Below, in pieces: positions 61,243 to 64,000 of a stretch of DNA of 64,000 nt. Each line of letters opens with the position of its first letter. Position 1 is the first letter of the stretch. This stretch comes from Verrucomicrobiota bacterium (GTDB taxonomy: Bacteria; Verrucomicrobiota; Verrucomicrobiia; Chthoniobacterales; Terrimicrobiaceae), in assembly GCA_026398255.1 (NCBI GenBank), contig JAPLTG010000013.1, positions 1 through 64,000 on the forward strand, read 5' to 3'. Under the pieces are notes generated by a model. The model was not told the DNA's origin. It searched no databases and saw only the letters and a list, made by a program, of their open reading frames with translations. Made by a program: the position numbers and the translations under genes.

Positions 61243-64000
61243 ATGTATCTGCAATCCCTCGAAATCATCGGATTCAAATCCTTCGCCGCAAAAACCGTCC
61301 TGAATTTCCACCGCGGCGTTACCGCGATCGTCGGACCGAATGGTTGCGGCAAATCGAATGTCCTTGATGCCATGCGTTGGGTGCTCGGCGAGCAATCGGC
61401 GAAGGCGCTCCGTGGTGGTGAGATGGCGGATGTCATTTTCAGCGGCACCGACAGCCGGCCCGCGCTGGGCATGGCGGAAGTCTCGATGACTTTCTCGGAA
61501 TGCGAAAAAGAACTCGGCACCGATTGGAACGAGGTCCGCATCACGCGCCGCGTCTACCGCGATGGCAAGAGTGAGTATTTTCTTAATAAAACCTCCTGCC
61601 GCCTGCGCGACATTCACCAACTCTTCATGGATACCGGCGTGGGCCGCAGCGCCTACTCGATCATGGAGCAGGGGAAGATCGACCAAATCCTCAGCAACCG
61701 CCCGGAGGACCGCCGCGCGATTTTTGAGGAGGCCGCCGGCATCACGAAATTCAAAGCCCAGAAAAAAGAGGCACTCCGCAAACTCGAATACACCGAGTCG
61801 AATCTCGTGCGCGTGCAGGACATCATCAAAGAGGTGAAGCGCCAGATCGGTTCGTTGCAGCGCCAGGCGGCGAAAGCCCGCCGATACCAATCAATCCTCA
61901 ACGACCTCCGGGTTTTCGACACCCACCTTTCTCATAAAAACTACCGTGCGCTTTCGACCGAACTCGAATCGCTCCGCGCCCAGCTCAATCAAGGCGAAGA
62001 GGCCCGCCAGATCCACGAGGTCGAGATCGCGCAGCAGGAGGTCGAGCTCGATACCTTCCGCCAACGCCTCCAGGAAATCGAAGCCGAGGCCGGCACGATC
62101 CGCGACGGCATGCAAACGCTCCGCAACCGGGTTTTCTCGGCGGAGAATCGGATTTCAACCAACCATGAGCGCACCGCCGAGTCTTCGGCGCTGATCGAGC
62201 GGCACCGTCTGGATATTTTCCAGGCCGAGGAAAAAATCCGCACCCAGCAGGAGCAGATCGAGCAGACCGATACGCTGCTCCAGCAAATGATCGAGAGCCT
62301 CCGCACCCACCAGTCGACGCTCGACGAGCATACCGCACGACTTAACGAGGTCCGGGAGGAACGCCTCGCCGCCGAGCGCGAACTCTCCTCGCAAAGTTCC
62401 GAACTTTCCAATGCCGAGGCGCGTCTCAACTCGCTTCGCGGCGAAATTTCCTCCGCCACCGGACGACGCGAATCGGGAGAAACGCGACTTCACCTTTTGC
62501 AGAATGAGATCGAAGCTGCCTCCCGTGCCGCTGCTGAGGTTTCCTCGCACCTCGAGGATCTCAAGCGCCGCTCCGACGCGGCCCATCTGGCGCTGGAACA
62601 TTCCCAAGCCGAAACCTCCGCCGCCATGGCGGACCACGAGACCGCCCAGCACCAGCGCCAAGATACCGAGGCCATCCTCAACGCCGCAGGAAAAGACGCC
62701 GCCGGCATCGAGTCGCGCCTCGAGGTTTTGCGTCAACTCCAAGAGCAAGGCGAGGGGCTCGACGAAGGCACGCAGGCGATCCTGCGTGGACTCGACAATC
62801 CCGATCTCTACCACGCCGCCATCAAGGGCACGCTCGTCCAACACATCCAAGTCGAGGAGCGCCTAATCCCGGCCATCGAAGCCGCGCTCGGTTCGGCCCT
62901 CCAAGCGGTGATCTTTAAAGACATCACTGTCGCCGAGGCCGCTCTCTCAACGCTCGCCGACCAAAAGCTCGGCCGCGCCACCGTCATTCCCGCCGAGTGG
63001 ATTTCCTCCGATTCCGTAGGACAGGCGTCCCGTCTGTCACCCGACCCCATCGATGGCGATCGGGACGGTCGCCCTACATCCCTTCCCTTCGGAGTCTTTG
63101 GCCGTGCCAGCGATTGCGTGAAAGGCGATGGCGAGGGAGCGATCCTTGCGCGTCAACTTCTCCGCGATGTCCTGATTGTCGAAAATCTCGAAGCCGCATT
63201 CCGCATGCGCTCTGAGCATCCCCACTTCGCCTTCGCGGCGTTGGAGGGAGGTTTCATCTCCCGCTCCGGCATCATTCACGGCGGAGCCACCGGGGAGAAT
63301 GCTGGCCAATCCACGCTCCAGCGTAAAATCCGCATCACTGAACTCGATGCCTCCCTCGCCGAGGCAACCTCGAAAATCGAATCCCTCGCCGTCGCCCGCG
63401 CCTCCGCCGTGAGCGCGATGGATCAAGCTACCGACCGTCTTAAGCATGCCCGCGAAGCCATGAACGCCGCTCAAGTGGAATCCGCTTCGGTGGACAACGA
63501 GCGCCGACACGCCGAGCGCCAACTCGCAGACGCCGAGGCCAAGCGCGCCTCATTCCAGCGCGAGGCCGCCAGCATCGAGGAGGGACTTCGCGGAAGCCTC
63601 GCCCAACTTTCCGAACTCGAATCCCGCATTGCCGAAACCACCTGCTCGCTCGACTCGCTCCGCTCCGCCCGCTCGGAATGCGAGGCCCGCATCCAGGTCG
63701 TCCGCGAGCGCGAAAGCTCCGCCAGCGACGCCCTCAATGAGATCCGTGTCCGCGTCGCCACCGAGCGCCAGCAACAGGAGGGTCTCCACCGCCAGCGCGG
63801 TCCCATGTCCGCCCGCATCGTGGAACTCAACGAACTCCTCGACGCCCGCCGCGTGGATATTTCCAACTACGAATTCCGCCTCGAATCCCTCGCTGCCGAG
63901 AATGCCTCCCTCGAAATCTCCATCGGCGAATGGCGCGCAGAACTTGAATCCGAAGAATCCCGCCTGAGCGCCGTCCTCGCCCAGCGCTCCGAGGTGAACG
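61243..64000 (+). CDS. smc: Chromosome segregation protein SMC (3' end beyond window)
   Basis: At least 919 residues; the gene runs off the right edge. MYLQSLEIIGFKSF opening, Walker A GPNGCGKSN (31-39), and IMEQGKIDQILSNRPEDRRAIFEEAAGITKF confirm SMC. A long coiled coil (~165-510) precedes the hinge (~520-680: AAIKGTLVQHIQVEERLIPAIEAALG, ALEGGFISRSGIIHGG). Residues ~592-613 are encoded by a palindromic dispersed element inserted in frame in a hinge loop. Start chosen at the ATG that gives the invariant MYL opening. Confidence 0.95.
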   Translation, partial: MYLQSLEIIGFKSFAAKTVLNFHRGVTAIVGPNGCGKSNVLDAMRWVLGEQSAKALRGGEMADVIFSGTDSRPALGMAEVSMTFSECEKELGTDWNEVRITRRVYRDGKSEYFLNKTSCRLRDIHQLFMDTGVGRSAYSIMEQGKIDQILSNRPEDRRAIFEEAAGITKFKAQKKEALRKLEYTESNLVRVQDIIKEVKRQIGSLQRQAAKARRYQSILNDLRVFDTHLSHKNYRALSTELESLRAQLNQGEEARQIHEVEIAQQEVELDTFRQRLQEIEAEAGTIRDGMQTLRNRVFSAENRISTNHERTAESSALIERHRLDIFQAEEKIRTQQEQIEQTDTLLQQMIESLRTHQSTLDEHTARLNEVREERLAAERELSSQSSELSNAEARLNSLRGEISSATGRRESGETRLHLLQNEIEAASRAAAEVSSHLEDLKRRSDAAHLALEHSQAETSAAMADHETAQHQRQDTEAILNAAGKDAAGIESRLEVLRQLQEQGEGLDEGTQAILRGLDNPDLYHAAIKGTLVQHIQVEERLIPAIEAALGSALQAVIFKDITVAEAALSTLADQKLGRATVIPAEWISSDSVGQASRLSPDPIDGDRDGRPTSLPFGVFGRASDCVKGDGEGAILARQLLRDVLIVENLEAAFRMRSEHPHFAFAALEGGFISRSGIIHGGATGENAGQSTLQRKIRITELDASLAEATSKIESLAVARASAVSAMDQATDRLKHAREAMNAAQVESASVDNERRHAERQLADAEAKRASFQREAASIEEGLRGSLAQLSELESRIAETTCSLDSLRSARSECEARIQVVRERESSASDALNEIRVRVATERQQQEGLHRQRGPMSARIVELNELLDARRVDISNYEFRLESLAAENASLEISIGEWRAELESEESRLSAVLAQRSEVN
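63015..63077. repeat. Palindromic element inside smc coding sequence
   Basis: Left arm CGTAGGACAGGCGTCCCGTC and right arm GATCGGGACGGTCGCCCTACA form an imperfect inverted repeat around a short central loop, with the same arm design as the 11003-11067 palindrome. It is read in the smc frame as VGQASRLS...DGDRDGRPT without a stop, between the hinge segments GRATVIPAEW and PFGVFGRASD. Confidence 0.75.

Overview
The window looks like a Verrucomicrobiota chromosome, probably Spartobacteria/Terrimicrobium-like, though that placement is inference. The reasons are a moderately high GC content, many secreted proteins of lineage-restricted type (including one resembling the Verrucomicrobium spinosum paralogous family TIGR02597), a DUF6941-like protein, and palindromic dispersed repeats that translate as 'xASRL...' and 'RDGRPT'. 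I saw no rRNA, tRNA, CRISPR array or prophage. Housekeeping genes (rplU-rpmA, rplK, uvrC, xseA, glyA, glnB, uppP, smc) are interleaved with accessory loci.

Layout. 0.2-0.8 kb: BrnT/BrnA-type toxin-antitoxin pair. 1.2-9.5 kb: a xylose/sulfated-sugar locus with an AraC regulator, a secreted GH2-sugar-binding/SGNH-like fusion, an MFS sugar porter, an arylsulfatase, xylA and xylB, with ATGA/GTGA overlaps linking araC to the fusion gene and sulfatase-xylA-xylB. 9.7-10.6 kb: two membrane-anchored coiled-coil proteins. 10.6-11.2 kb: a repeat-rich gap holding a PIN-toxin remnant and a 65-bp palindrome. 11.2-13.1 kb: a LytTR response regulator and LytS-like histidine kinase. 13.4-29.0 kb: a divergent 15.6-kb run of seven exported or membrane-anchored proteins, with a 2,800-residue giant protein and an S74-chaperone fibre-like protein at its core. 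This is the best candidate for an undescribed system: a sensor kinase and LytTR regulator facing a surface or secreted apparatus, with phased direct repeats in the shared promoter region.

29.1-29.7 kb: CcdB/PemK-like toxin-antitoxin pair. 29.7-33.8 kb: GT28-type glycosyltransferase, xseA and uvrC on the minus strand. 33.9-34.6 kb: rplU-rpmA with a terminator. 34.6-37.7 kb: lipocalin-like/AttH protein, membrane-anchored C39-like protease, and a ketosynthase whose nucleophile is Ser instead of Cys. 37.7-39.4 kb: solitary rplK, peroxiredoxin, DUF2062 protein. 39.4-43.6 kb: glnB, uppP, DUF6941-like gene, two tiny exported Cys-rich proteins on the other strand (one of only 50 aa), ABC-F ATPase. 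43.6-48.8 kb: aminopeptidase, exported NlpC/P60-like protein, GT39 with PAP2 phosphatase, rhodanese with MauE/DoxX. 49.1-50.8 kb: ThDP-dependent 2-keto-acid decarboxylase. 51.2-54.7 kb: a sodium:solute symporter/SGNH hydrolase operon broken by an IS1595-like element. 54.8-56.6 kb: a low-molecular-weight phosphatase fused to serine hydroxymethyltransferase. 56.7-59.8 kb: a nucleotidyltransferase-like gene pair, selO, and a VapBC pair. 59.8-64 kb: M20 dipeptidase and the 5' part of smc, which carries an in-frame dispersed palindrome in its hinge-coding region.

All calls rest on reading the translations and motifs by eye. No similarity search was run, so family names are recognition calls and start codons are judged from context.
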